A stretch of DNA of 64,000 nucleotides. It comes from JAPSGB01 sp963775185 (GTDB taxonomy: Bacteria > Myxococcota_A > Polyangia > Polyangiales > Polyangiaceae). The translations under genes were made by a program, and so were the position numbers. The notes beneath the pieces were generated by a model. The model searched no databases. It was not told the origin of the DNA and saw only the letters and a list, made by a program, of their open reading frames with translations. Below, one piece after another: positions 8,760 to 17,599 of this stretch (position 1 is the first letter of the stretch; each line of letters starts with the position of its first letter). The stretch spans positions 558,001-622,000 of the forward strand of contig CAVZIE010000033.1 of assembly GCA_963775185.1 (NCBI GenBank), in the 5' to 3' direction.

Positions 8760-9326
8760 TCAAGCTCCGAGATCGCGGTAGATCTCATCGACCGCCAGCG
8801 TCGCGCCCACCGTCTGCACCTCGACGGTTCCGCCTGGCGTCGCTTCGTCGGATGCCCAGCTTCCGTCGGGGAGGCGACGGTGGATGACCACGTGGGGAGC
8901 GCCATGCGACAAGATCAGGATTTCACGGACGCTCGACAGACCCTTGTATATCTCGAGCTTCGCTCCGCGGTCGTACGCCTCTGTAGACGTGCTCGTCACC
9001 TCGATCAGGACGACCGGATTCGTCACAGCGAGGTGATCGTCGGTGGCGCGGACGACCTTCCCGCACACGACCGCTCCATCCGGATACGTTGTGACGTCGC
9101 TCGCCTCGATGCGCACACGCAAGTCCGACGTGTAGGCGCGGTACCCTGCGGGGAGTTGATTCCCGAGGTGGCGAAGGACCGACGCGGCAAGCGCTGCGTG
9201 CTCCGGCGTACCGCCGGCCATCGCATAGATCTCGCCCGCAACGAACTCGTGCCGTACCGGGCTGTGCTCCTCCAGCGTCACGTACTCGGCGTACGGATAA
9301 CGGTGGAGCGGGACCGGCAGCGACAT
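8760..9326 (-). CDS. Uma2 family protein
   Basis: This is a complete Uma2/DUF820 protein of 188 residues. Motifs are RHEFVAGEIYAMAGGT, YTSDLRVRIEASDVTTYPDG, NPVVLIEVTSTSTEAYDRGAK and the VREILILS strand. The start at 9326 (MSLPVPLHRY) is preferred over one 13 codons upstream because it sits at the usual family N-terminus. TACGCT at 9344-9339 lies 12 bases before the ATG, as at the other Uma2 genes. The function of the family is unknown; a nuclease fold is established. Confidence 0.85.
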   Translation of the reverse strand: MSLPVPLHRYPYAEYVTLEEHSPVRHEFVAGEIYAMAGGTPEHAALAASVLRHLGNQLPAGYRAYTSDLRVRIEASDVTTYPDGAVVCGKVVRATDDHLAVTNPVVLIEVTSTSTEAYDRGAKLEIYKGLSSVREILILSHGAPHVVIHRRLPDGSWASDEATPGGTVEVQTVGATLAVDEIYRDLGA

Positions 9327-9371
9327 GACGACCCGTCGAGCGTAGCACACGCCTCGAGACCACAACGTCGG

Positions 9372-9788
9372 TCAGAGCGAGCAACGCCTCGCCGCGTCCT
9401 GCGTCACCAGCGCCGGGTTCATGTGCGCCTGCTCGCACCCGCTCGACCAGCTGCACGGCTGCCACACGAACGCTCGCACCGCGTCCGGGTTCTGGAGCTT
9501 CTCCACATGGCACGCTCCGACCAACTCGGGCAGTTCCTTCCACACCGGAGCTGCTCCGAAGCTGCTGCCCGCGGCTCCTGCGGTGCCGCCCGTCGCGGTG
9601 CCTCCGCTACGAGCCGTCCCCGCGGCGGACGACCCACCGGTGCCGGCGGTTCCGGCGCTTCCGCCGTTCGCCCCGGCCTCGCCGGCTCCACCGTCCGAGC
9701 CGCCTGCGGCCGGCTCGCCGCCGCACGCGCCAGTTGCCGAGACGGCCAGGATCGTGTGTGAAACCCGCTGGATATGACGAGCAAGCAC
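9372..9788 (-). pseudogene. Chimeric lipoprotein remnant
   Basis: The frame fuses a scrap of the protease gene (SHTILAVSATGA, identical to the Kelch part near 810-850) to a Gly/Ser/Ala-rich linker and then to WKELPELVGACHVEKLQNPD followed by a Cys-containing tail. The tail resembles the start of the mature part of myxobacterial secreted repeat proteins and is cut off at 9372. No intact signal peptide precedes it. It looks like a rearrangement product. Confidence 0.5.
9730..9774. repeat. Copy of 808-851
   Basis: About 41 bases here match 808-851 of the protease/Kelch gene with essentially one mismatch, directly joined to the copy of 3550-3779. Together they are the protease gene with about 2.7 kb removed. 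Confidence 0.8.
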
Positions 9789-9995
9789 GCGACGATCAAC
9801 GTCGCGGCACGAACAACAACCCGGGGGCTACCCCCCGTTTACAACAACACGGCTCACGCGACCACCTCCCGATGCGGCCACCACCGTCGACCCTCACGCA
9901 TGTAGGTGTCAACCGGTAGCGCGCGCTGGCGCGTCGATTCCAAGTTCAGGTGGAAACAAGGAATCTCGGATCCGTCACTGCCACGTCACGCGGGA
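9776..9995. repeat. Duplicated segment A2 (protease 5' region)
   Basis: Near-identical to 3550-3779. The ATG has become GTG and the G run is six long, so it would stop at once. It ends at REP copy 4. Confidence 0.85.
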
Positions 9996-10013
9996 TTCCG
10001 CGCCGGACCGGCA
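9996..10013 (-). repeat. REP-like 18-mer, copy 4
   Basis: Exact core on the minus strand, 11 bases beyond the M81 stop. Its left flank matches the left flank of copy 1 and its right flank matches the right flank of copy 2. Confidence 0.92.
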
Positions 10014-10024
10014 ATCTCCCAGCG

Positions 10025-11558
10025 CTACGCGAAGGTCGCGTTGCGGAGCGCGCTGTCGTGGGTGCGCCAGTCGCGCACGTCGACGCCGGGATACATCGGC
10101 GTGCGGTACGCGCGGCTGCGCACGCGCTCGAGGCTGGTCGCGCCGGCGCTGATCACGGGCACGTGACGGAACGACGTGGTCGCGTAGAAGATCCGGTAGT
10201 GGAAGAAGTTCTTCTGCACGATCAGATCCGCGCTGCGCGCGGCAAGTCCCAGATCGCTCCAGAAGCCCGGGTGGATCGGCAGCGGCGATCGCTCCGTCAC
10301 GGCGACGTGGAAGGAGCCCGCGTCGAGGCGCACGGCGCGGCCGAAATCGGTGTCGGCCTTGGCGGCGACGGTCGCTTCGAACGTCACCTCGGGCTGATCG
10401 TAGCCCGGCGTGCCGCGCAGCGTGAAGCGCTGGCGCGTGCCGATCGCCAGCGCCGACGCCAGCACCGCGACGTCCGGATCGTGCACCGGGACGAACGCCT
10501 TGAGGCCGCGATCGTCGCGGACCAGGGCCTGGACGAAGTGCGTGTTGCCGCCCGGCGCGCCGGCGCCGACGATGTCGTCCACGTCGACGAGGGTGATCGG
10601 CCCGAGCTTGCGCCACAGCGAGCCGGCCACCTCGTCGAGCGCCTCGTCGACGCCGCGCATCGGCGGAAACGGGACGTCGCGCTGCTTCCAGGCGCGCTCG
10701 GCGAGCTGGTCCACGAGCCGCGCTGCCAGATCGGGATCGCCGTCGGTGCAGATGTGCGCCGCCCAGCCCAGGTCCTCCGCCGCGGTGTACGGGTGCACCA
10801 TGAACAGGCTCGCGCTCAGCACGCGCGGGTCGCGCTCGAGGCGGCGCATCCAGCGGAACACGCCGCGCATCGGCGCGAGGAAATCGATGGTCACGCCGCC
10901 CCCGAGCACGAGCGGCAGCTTGCGCCACGCGTGCACCGGGCGAACCTGGCCGCGCAGCGCGCGGATCAACCGGTTACCGGCGCGGAAGCCCGTCGGCGCC
11001 AGATCCCAGTGCGGATTGGTGCGATACGCGATCAGGATGTCCACCGGATCGACCAGGCCCGCCGACAGGTTCGCGTGCAGATCGTAGCTGACGGCGATGC
11101 GCGCGTCCGGCGCCGCTTCCTTCACGCGGCGGATGATCATGGCCTCCGGCGCCTCGCCGAGATCGTCGACCTGCATCGATCCGTGCAGCGCCAGATAGAT
11201 GCCGTCGAGGGGGCCGGCGGCGCGCACGCGATCGACGAGGCCGCCCAGGATCGAGTCGAAGCACTCGCGCGTCATCGGTCCGCCGGGCACCGCCATCGAC
11301 GACGTCAGCGGCACCGTCTCCACGCCGCCCGCGGCGCGCGCCGCCTGCACGAAGCCGGTCAGCTCCGCGTGCGGCATGAACGACTTCAGCTCCTGGCCAC
11401 GCAGCGTGCACGCCCGCGCGAGCTCCGTCGCCTTCCATGTGGTGCATGCGCTCGAAGTCCGCGCGCTCCGCCCGGAGCGGCGAGTAGGCGTTGGCCTCGT
11501 GGAAGATGCGACCGTAGGCGATGCGCAGCGGGCGCCCGCCGCGTCCCAGGGCGATCAC
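10025..11558 (-). CDS. M81 family metallopeptidase (MlrC-like), one frameshift
   Basis: The frame from 11377 to 10025 gives 450 residues of an MlrC/M81 family protein, known from microcystin linear-peptide cleavage: DGIYLALHGSMQVDD, AVSYDLHANLS, DILIAYRTNPHWD, FMVHPYTAAEDLGW and DVDDIVGAGAPGGNT. The family N-terminus (RIAYGRIFHEANAYSP) lies in another frame just upstream, so one indel near 11435 splits it. The true start is probably GTG at 11558, overlapping the stop of the upstream gene. The His/Asp metal ligands GRIFHEAN and DLHAN are present. The substrate is unknown. It forms an operon with the TetR/decarboxylase gene. Confidence 0.8.
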
Positions 11559-13594
11559 GAGAACAGCTCCCCGATGAAGAGCACCAGCAGGCGTTCGCGC
11601 GCGGGGGGCGAGGCGGCGTTGATCAGCCGGTGGATCATGCCGGAGCGCTCCGGCAGCTGGCCGTCGGTGATGCCGAGCTCGGCCATCAGCGCGCCGGCGT
11701 CGATGCCGTCCGCGCCGGCGCCGATCTGCTCGAGCATGGCGACCACGCCCTCGGGCGGCGCCTGGGTCGGCGGCAGATCGACGACGCTCTTCTTCAAGTC
11801 GGCGATGAACGCGTCGACGCGCGCCGCGTTGCCCGGATCGAGCGTCAAGTGGATGTGCGCCGGCGAGCGGCCGTAGGCGTAGGTCGGCTGCACGTGCCAG
11901 CCGCACTCCGTCAGGCGGTCGGCGAGCTCGAACACGTCGCCCTCGTCGGTGGTGAACGCGAACAGGTTCATGTCCGGCGCGCCGACCATGTGCACGCCGT
12001 CGAGCTCCTGGATCGTGGCCACCAGCTTCTTCGTCGCGTCCCACATCAGCTTGGTGCGCGCGCGATAGCCATCGCGGCCCAGAAACTCGATGACCGCGGA
12101 GGCCGCACCCATCGCCGCCACGGACTTCGAGCCGAGCGTCGTCGAGTTCACGATCGCGTAGCCGGTCCAGTTCGCGCACGCGTAGTACTGCGCGTCGCGC
12201 AGCTCGCGCCGGCGCTGCAGCAGGATCGAGATGCCCTTCGGCGCGAAGCCGTACTTGTGCAAATCGAGGGAGATGCTGGTCACGCCGTCGACCTGGAAGT
12301 CGAAGGGCGTCACGTCCACGCCGTTGTCGCGCATGAACGGCAGCACGCAGCCGCCGACGCATGCGTCCACGTGCATCAAGACGCCGTGCTCCTTGGCCAG
12401 CGCCGCGAGCTCGGTGATGGGGTCGATCACGCCGTGCGCGTAGCTCGGCGCCGAACCCACGACGAGGATCACGTCCTCGCTCATCTTGGCCCGCGCGTCG
12501 TCCACGTCGGCGCGGAACGTCACGGGATCGACGTCCACCACGACCACCTCGACGCCCAGATAGTGCGCTGCCTTGTGGAAGCACGCGTGCGCCGTCTGCG
12601 GCAGCAGCATCTTCGGCTGCTTCGTGCGCCCGCGCGAGAAGTCGCGCGCGCTCTTGACCGCCAGCATCACGCTCTCCGTGCCACCGGCCGTCGCCGTGCC
12701 CACGGCGCCTTCGGGCGCGTTCAGCAGCTCGAGGGCGGCGTGCACCACCTGGCTCTCGATGCGCCGCGCCGACGGGTACACCGTCGGGTCCAGGCCGTTG
12801 ATCGTCATGCACGCGGCGAACGCCTCGCGCGCGAGCCCACGCAGCTCGTCCCCCGCGTCGTACACGAACGCGAACGCGCGGCCGTCGCTCGGCAAGTCGC
12901 CGGTCTTCTGCGCCCCCAGCCGCTCGAGGATCTGCTGCCGCCCGATACCCTTTTCCGGAAATGCGTTCGTCATGCCGTTCTCCTGCGCGCGTTGTCGCGC
13001 GTTGTTCTTCTTCTTCAGCGGCCCGAGCACCTGCTGCCACAGGAGCTCGTGCACCGGCTCGAGATCGAGCCCCGTCATCACGCGTTGCACCATCAAGCCG
13101 TCGGTCACGGCGCGCACCAGCGCCATCACCGCCTCCACGTCGCACGGCGCCACCGTGCCTTCGCGGATCCCCTGCCGCAGCCGGTCCGCCATCGCCTGGC
13201 GATACGGCTCGAAGACGCGATTGCCGACATCGATGATGTCCTTCATGCGCTTGCCCGCCGTCGCGGCGATCGCCTGGCTCAAGAACACGACGCGCTGCTC
13301 GCGACCGCGGTGGAACTCGTGCACCGCGCACAGCTGCGCGTGCAGCTGATCGATCGGGTGCGCGTGCTCGGCGATGCGCGGCAGCACGTACGCGGCCTGC
13401 TCGGTGAGCAGGTCCTCGAGCGCGAGCTCGACGATGTGGCTCAAGCTCGGGAAGTGATAGAGCAGCGTCGGCCGCTTCACGCCCAGCGCCTTCGCCAGCC
13501 GGCTGGTCGAGATCTCGAGCCCCTCGCGCTCGAGCACGGCCACCGCCCGGCGGGCCAGGTCGCGACGTTTCTCGGGTTCGGCGGGACGAGCCAT
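11555..13594 (-). CDS. TetR regulator fused to PLP-dependent decarboxylase/lyase
   Basis: One frame of 679 residues holds two proteins. Residues 1-205 are a TetR regulator: helix-turn-helix STSRLAKALGVKRPTLLYHF, then a helical ligand domain. Residues 208-679 are a group II PLP enzyme of the sphingosine-1-phosphate-lyase type: ATAGGTESVMLAVKSAR, Asp410 in HVDAC and the Schiff-base Lys447 in LDLHKYG. Met208 has its own AGGAG site 6 bases upstream, so the enzyme may also be made alone. A one-base shift before the LKKK stretch would end TetR at a TGA, so fusion versus two coupled genes is open. An operator lies just before the start, predicting autorepression. Confidence 0.8.
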   Translation of the reverse strand: MARPAEPEKRRDLARRAVAVLEREGLEISTSRLAKALGVKRPTLLYHFPSLSHIVELALEDLLTEQAAYVLPRIAEHAHPIDQLHAQLCAVHEFHRGREQRVVFLSQAIAATAGKRMKDIIDVGNRVFEPYRQAMADRLRQGIREGTVAPCDVEAVMALVRAVTDGLMVQRVMTGLDLEPVHELLWQQVLGPLKKKNNARQRAQENGMTNAFPEKGIGRQQILERLGAQKTGDLPSDGRAFAFVYDAGDELRGLAREAFAACMTINGLDPTVYPSARRIESQVVHAALELLNAPEGAVGTATAGGTESVMLAVKSARDFSRGRTKQPKMLLPQTAHACFHKAAHYLGVEVVVVDVDPVTFRADVDDARAKMSEDVILVVGSAPSYAHGVIDPITELAALAKEHGVLMHVDACVGGCVLPFMRDNGVDVTPFDFQVDGVTSISLDLHKYGFAPKGISILLQRRRELRDAQYYACANWTGYAIVNSTTLGSKSVAAMGAASAVIEFLGRDGYRARTKLMWDATKKLVATIQELDGVHMVGAPDMNLFAFTTDEGDVFELADRLTECGWHVQPTYAYGRSPAHIHLTLDPGNAARVDAFIADLKKSVVDLPPTQAPPEGVVAMLEQIGAGADGIDAGALMAELGITDGQLPERSGMIHRLINAASPPARERLLVLFIGELFS
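12971..12984 (-). promoter_or_regulatory. Internal ribosome site for the decarboxylase
   Basis: AGGAG at 12984-12980 precedes ATG at 12973-12971 by 6 bases inside the fused frame, exactly at the usual N-terminus of the PLP enzyme. Confidence 0.65.
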
Positions 13595-13596
13595 GA

Positions 13597-13639
13597 GTTG
13601 ACGATTCGTCAGTTAACCGTTACCTGACGAACTGTCAAC
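13597..13639. promoter_or_regulatory. TetR-type operator, large inverted repeat
   Basis: GTTGACGATTCGTCAG (13597-13612) and CTGACGAACTGTCAAC (13624-13639) pair at 14 of 16 positions around 11 bases. Each arm also carries a smaller dyad; TGACGA-T-TCGTCA is perfect. It begins 3 bases from the start of the TetR gene, the position expected for self-repression. Confidence 0.75.
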
Positions 13640-13667
13640 CTACTCCCGGGCCTTTCTTTCGCCTGTC

Positions 13668-13685
13668 TGCCGGTCCGGCGCGGAA
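13668..13685 (+). repeat. REP-like 18-mer, copy 5
   Basis: Exact core on the plus strand, between the tetR operator and the minisatellite, with no stop codon close by. Confidence 0.9.
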
Positions 13686-13698
13686 TCCCCCTCCGACA

Positions 13699-13890
13699 GC
13701 CAGTTCCGCCAGCTCGCCCCGGGGCCAGCTCCGCCAACTTGCCCCGGGGCCAGTTCCGCCAACTTGCCCCGGGGCCAGTTCCGTCGACTTGCCCCGGGGC
13801 CAGTTCCGTCGACTCGCCCCGGGGCCAGTTCCGCCAACTTGCCCCGGGGCCAGTTCCGCCAACTTGCCCCGGGGCCAGTTCCGCCAACGG
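13699..13890. repeat. 25-bp minisatellite, 7.7 copies
   Basis: The unit begins GCCAGTTCCGCCAACTTG and ends CCCCGGG. Units start at 13699, 13724, 13749, 13774, 13799, 13824, 13849 and a partial one at 13874. Differences are limited to CGCCAAC/CGTCGAC and single T/C changes. No unique spacers separate the units. Confidence 0.95.
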
Positions 13891-13924
13891 GCCGAGACCG
13901 ACGCCAGATCGCGCTCGCACCGGC

Positions 13925-13996
13925 CCACCCCGCTTTCGCGTCGGCCGCGCCGACATGAATCGGCCTTGGGACGAAGCCACCCCGCTTTCGCGTCGG
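13925..13996. repeat. 20-bp direct repeat, two copies
   Basis: CCACCCCGCTTTCGCGTCGG occurs at 13925-13944 and again at 13977-13996, between the minisatellite and REP copy 6. Confidence 0.9.
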
Positions 13997-14036
13997 GCCG
14001 CTTCGAACTTTGGATTCGCGCCGACGGCATCCGGGA

Positions 14037-14054
14037 TACCGCGCCGGACCGGCA
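14037..14054 (-). repeat. REP-like 18-mer, copy 6
   Basis: One change from the core (GGTA end instead of GGAA), minus strand, 4 bases beyond the stop of the lipoprotein gene. Confidence 0.88.
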
Positions 14055-14058
14055 ACCC

Positions 14059-15210
14059 CTAGCCCGCGGTGCAGCTCTTCATGCAGCTCGCGTACGCGCT
14101 GCATGCGGAGTCGCTCGCGCACGCGGCCATGGCGCTGGCGCACGCGGCGGGGGGCGAGAGCGCGATGCCGTCGAGGCAATCGCGGCAGTCCTTGTCGATC
14201 GATCCCCCACCGGAGCAGAAGCTCGTGAGCCCCTGCTGCTCACACGCGGTCGCGCACGGGCCGCTGGCGGCGCACGCGCAGTCGTGGAGGATCGGATACA
14301 GGCTGTCGTCGGGGTAGCTGTACTTCCCGCAACAGACCTGGCACGGGTCGCCGTTCTGGCGGCACGCATCGACGCCGTCGGCGACTTCCATCATGAAGAA
14401 GTCGAGGTACATGCCCCTGGGACACCAACCGTCGTGCGTGTAGGCCCCGCCCTCGTCGCGCTCCGCCATGTCGACGAACACGCCGTACTGCCTGCCTTCG
14501 GCCCACAGTGTGCCGCTCTGACCGCCGCCCAGCGTGATGCTCGTGTCTCCGTCGAAGGTCAACGCGAGCAGCGTATTCCTCTGGTTCTCGAAGCAGCCGT
14601 CCGGCACGTCGAAGCTACACGTGTCCGCTACGGAGAGCGTCGCGCCCATGGCAGCGGGCGTCGAGAAGTAGCCCGTCGCGAAGGTCTCGTCGGTGTCCAT
14701 GTTGTAGGCGAAGTAGAGCTCGCCACCCTGGCTCTTGCGCAACGCCAGGAACAGGTAGGGCAAAAGGAAATTGTAGCTGTAATACGGCTCCGGAGCGCGG
14801 ATCGTGAGCCACGCGGTCGAGCCTGCGGGTGGGATCACGGCAAGCGGCGAGGACCCGTGCCACGTGACGTCCAGCTCCGGGAAATCGCCCGTCGCGGACC
14901 CTGCGGGAGGCTGGATGGCCAGATGTGTCGAGTCGGCTTCGACAATCTCGGCAGGGCCGTCGTAGCTTCCGGGCATGGGAACGAAGAGTTGGGGGTCGAC
15001 GCAGCCCGGGCACGGCGTGGAGACGTAGATGGCCGGAAACGTCGCGCGCCGCTGCAGGCAGGTCGGACCGCGGCCGCGGCCGTCGAGCCCTGCGTCCGGT
15101 ACTCCGGCAGCGCCCGCATCGCCACCCACTCCCGCGCCGGCGATCGAAGACCCGCCGCACGCGGCCACCGCAGCCGTGAACAGAACCAGACCTGGCACAA
15201 ACTGGCGCAT
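14059..15210 (-). CDS. Cys-rich lipoprotein of unknown function
   Basis: The 383-residue protein starts with a lipoprotein signal (hydrophobic run ending VAAC at Cys18), a Gly/Ala linker, and then a beta-rich body with YVSTPCPGCVDP and aromatic strands near residues 130-170. The last 90 residues carry many Cys, including CQVCCGKYSYPDDSLYP and paired CxxxC motifs typical of disulfide-rich ends of myxobacterial secreted proteins. I do not recognise a catalytic domain. It is probably anchored to the outer membrane. The following gene on the same strand is transcribed separately. Confidence 0.75.
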   Translation of the reverse strand: MRQFVPGLVLFTAAVAACGGSSIAGAGVGGDAGAAGVPDAGLDGRGRGPTCLQRRATFPAIYVSTPCPGCVDPQLFVPMPGSYDGPAEIVEADSTHLAIQPPAGSATGDFPELDVTWHGSSPLAVIPPAGSTAWLTIRAPEPYYSYNFLLPYLFLALRKSQGGELYFAYNMDTDETFATGYFSTPAAMGATLSVADTCSFDVPDGCFENQRNTLLALTFDGDTSITLGGGQSGTLWAEGRQYGVFVDMAERDEGGAYTHDGWCPRGMYLDFFMMEVADGVDACRQNGDPCQVCCGKYSYPDDSLYPILHDCACAASGPCATACEQQGLTSFCSGGGSIDKDCRDCLDGIALSPPAACASAMAACASDSACSAYASCMKSCTAG

Positions 15211-15247
15211 GCGCTCGTCCGAGCAAGACGCGTGCCATGCGCGTCGA

Positions 15248-16769
15248 CTACAAGCAGGCGCGCGTCTTGAGCACGAGCGGCGGAAGCGGCGTCTGGTTGA
15301 AGTCGAACGCGTTCATCAGGTCGTTCGCCTGACCGTCCTGCGCCGCCGGATCGAGATCCGAGAGCTGGCCGAGGCCGAACACGCCCTCGATGAAGCGCGC
15401 GATGCTGGCGTGCTCCGACACTTCCTTGAAGATGAAGCCGGGGCGCGCGTACGGCGAGATGACGATCAGCGGCAAGCGGAAGCCGAGGCCGTAGGGCTTG
15501 GTCTTGTCACAGCCGTACTGGCGCGGCGGCGGCACGTGGTCGTACCAGCCGCCGAAGTCGTCCATCGTGAACAGGATGGCCGTGCTCTTCCAGTAGCTGC
15601 TCTGCATCACCTGGTTGATGTAGCCGACGGTCCAGTTCTCTCCGGCGCAGATGCCACCGACCTGCGGGTGCTCGTCGTTGAGGTCTTGGTTCACGAGCCA
15701 GGTGACGGCGGGCAGCGTGTGGTTCTGGATGTCCTTGGTGAACTGCGAGACGTTCACCACCTTGGCCCAGTTCGAGCTGTTGTTGCGGATGCCGTCGATG
15801 CCGTTGAACATCGACCAGATCTCCGGGAACACGTAGAAGTTCGTGCCGTAGAACTTCCAGTCCAGGTTCGACGGCAGGAGATCGGGGATCGACGGGATCT
15901 TGAAGCAGGGGAACACCTGCTTGACGGTGCAGGAGGTGTTGTCGAGCACGTCCACGGTCGAGCCGGACGACTGATCGCAGCCCCAGTACGGGTGCGTGAT
16001 GTTCGTCGGCGGGTTGCCGAGCGCCCAGCCGGCTTGCGCGGCGAGCGTGAACATGTGGCCCGGATAGCTCGGGCCGAGCTCGTCGGCGAAGAAGTGATCG
16101 GCGAGGGTGAAGGCCTTGGCGTACGCCCAGTAGTTCGGGATGCTCGACTCGTCGTACTGCGCCCACGCCAGGTGATCGCCGCCCTGGTCCGACCCGGCCA
16201 CGTCCTCCCAGCCGTCCATCTTGCCGCCGTCCCAGTCGGTGAGCGCGGAGTCGTGGGCGTGGCTCAGATCGCGGAGCGTGCGATCGGGCGCCTTCGGGCA
16301 CGTGAACGCGCTGCCGTTCTTCAGCTTGCACGTCGTGATGCCTTCGGCACCGGGGAACGAGCCGAAGTAGTTGTCGAAGGTGTGGTTCTCTTTCACGATC
16401 ACGATCACGTGGTCGATCGGCATCTTCGGCCGGACCGGCGTCGCTGCCGCCCGCGCCGGACATGCCGCCCGCGCCGGACATGCCGCCCGCGCCGGACATG
16501 CCGCCGGCACCAGCGCTTCCCGACGCGCCGGCGCTGCCGCTCGCGCCGGCGCTGCCGCTCGCGCCGGCACTGCCGCTCGCGCCGCCACTGCCGCTCGTGC
16601 CGCCGCTGCCGCTCGTGCCAGCCGTGCCGCCACTGCCGCTCGCGCCGCCCGATCCCGCGGCGCCCGCGCCGCCGCCGGCGCTGTGCCCGCCGTCGGAGCT
16701 GGTCGACGAGCCACAGCCAATTGCGAGCGCCGTCCCGAGGATCGCGGCGCAAAAGGAATATCCGCGCAT
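15248..16769 (-). CDS. Secreted phosphoesterase (phospholipase C / acid phosphatase family), one frameshift
   Basis: Two frames make one protein. From ATG 16769 a lipoprotein signal (ALAIGCGSS) leads into a 90-residue Gly/Ser/Ala/Met linker. After a shift near 16435 the PF04185 phosphoesterase domain begins: HVIVIVKENHTFDNYFGSF, HDSALTDWDGGKMDG, ADHFFADELGPSYPGHMF, TMDDFGGWYDHVPPP and SPYARPG. The metal-binding E-N-H and D-D-x-G-G-x-Y-D-H motifs are intact. The family cleaves phospholipids or phosphomonoesters outside the cytoplasm. The repeat-rich linker invites indels, so the shift may be real or a read error. Confidence 0.8.
16441..16640. repeat. Short in-frame repeats in phosphoesterase linker
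   Basis: On the plus strand GCCGCCCGCGCCGGACAT recurs three times and then CTGCCGCTCGCGCCGGC-type units follow. On the minus strand they encode AGGMSG and ASGSAG repeats. Confidence 0.75.
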
Positions 16770-16882
16770 GCCGCAAGAGTACCGGCCGTCAAGCCGCGTG
16801 TCCACGCGTCCGTCAGCCGGGCGCGCCAGGCGGCGCGAACAGGGTCGACATGCGCGCACGGCGGCCTCAGGTTTTGCGGGCC

Positions 16883-17575
16883 ATGATCGACCTTCACGCC
16901 TGGCCAACGCCCAACGGATACAAGATCAGCATCGCGCTCGAGGAGCTGCAGATGCCGTATCGGGTCGTTCCGGTGGACATCGGCGCCGGCGACCAGTTCA
17001 CGCCCGCGTTCCTGGCGATCAGCCCGAACAACAAGATGCCGGCCATCGTCGACACCGAGGGGCCCGACGGCGAGCCGTTCTCGCTGTTCGAGTCCGGGGC
17101 GATCCTGATGTACCTGGCCGAGAAGGCAGGGCGGCTGTTGCCGACCGCGACCGCCGCGCGCTACCGCGTCGTCGAGTGGCTGATGTTTCAAATGGCCAAC
17201 GTCGGGCCTATGCTCGGCCAAGCGCACCACTTCCGGGGCTACGCGCCGGAGAAGATCCCCTACGCCGTCGATCGCTACACCAACGAGGCACGCCGGCTGT
17301 ACGGCGTCATGGACAAGCGCCTCGACGGCCGCGAGTTCTTCGCCGACGTGTACTCCATCGCCGACATCGCCATCTTCCCGTGGCTCCGCTCCCACGAGCG
17401 CCAGGGCGTCGACCTGGCCGAGTACCCCCACGTGAAGCGCTGGTTCGAGCAGATCGCGGCGCGCCCCGCCGTGCAGCGCGGTCTCGAGCTCCTGGCCGAC
17501 CGTCGTCGTAGCGGGCCCATGGACGACAAGACGAAAGAGATGCTGTTCGGCAAGGCGCAGTACCAGCGCCGCTGA
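16883..17575 (+). CDS. yfcG: Glutathione transferase-like disulfide-bond oxidoreductase
   Basis: The 230-residue protein has a thioredoxin-fold N-terminal domain (MIDLHAWPTPNGYKISIALE, the active-site TPNG motif of YfcG/YghU proteins) with the cis-Pro loop NNKMPAIVD and the glutathione-binding FESGAILMYLAEK. An all-helical C-terminal domain follows (GPMLGQAHHFRGYAP, YSIADIAIFPW). The family reduces disulfides with two glutathione molecules in the cytoplasm. The length is normal for the family. The antiporter gene follows after 24 bases on the same strand, so co-transcription is likely. Confidence 0.87.
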   Translation: MIDLHAWPTPNGYKISIALEELQMPYRVVPVDIGAGDQFTPAFLAISPNNKMPAIVDTEGPDGEPFSLFESGAILMYLAEKAGRLLPTATAARYRVVEWLMFQMANVGPMLGQAHHFRGYAPEKIPYAVDRYTNEARRLYGVMDKRLDGREFFADVYSIADIAIFPWLRSHERQGVDLAEYPHVKRWFEQIAARPAVQRGLELLADRRRSGPMDDKTKEMLFGKAQYQRR

Positions 17576-17599
17576 GCAAGCTGCGGCGAGGACAACGTC

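Noticed and set aside
9950..13627. Long open frame on the plus strand (about 1,200 codons)
   Set aside because: It is antisense to the M81 and TetR/decarboxylase genes, which have clear domains.
13699..13890. Possible CRISPR array
   Set aside because: Units are contiguous 25-bp repeats with no unique spacers and no cas genes nearby; it is a minisatellite.
16425..16450. REP at the phosphoesterase frameshift (GCCGGTCCGGC)
   Set aside because: The following bases do not match the REP, so it is probably chance in a Gly/Pro-rich linker.
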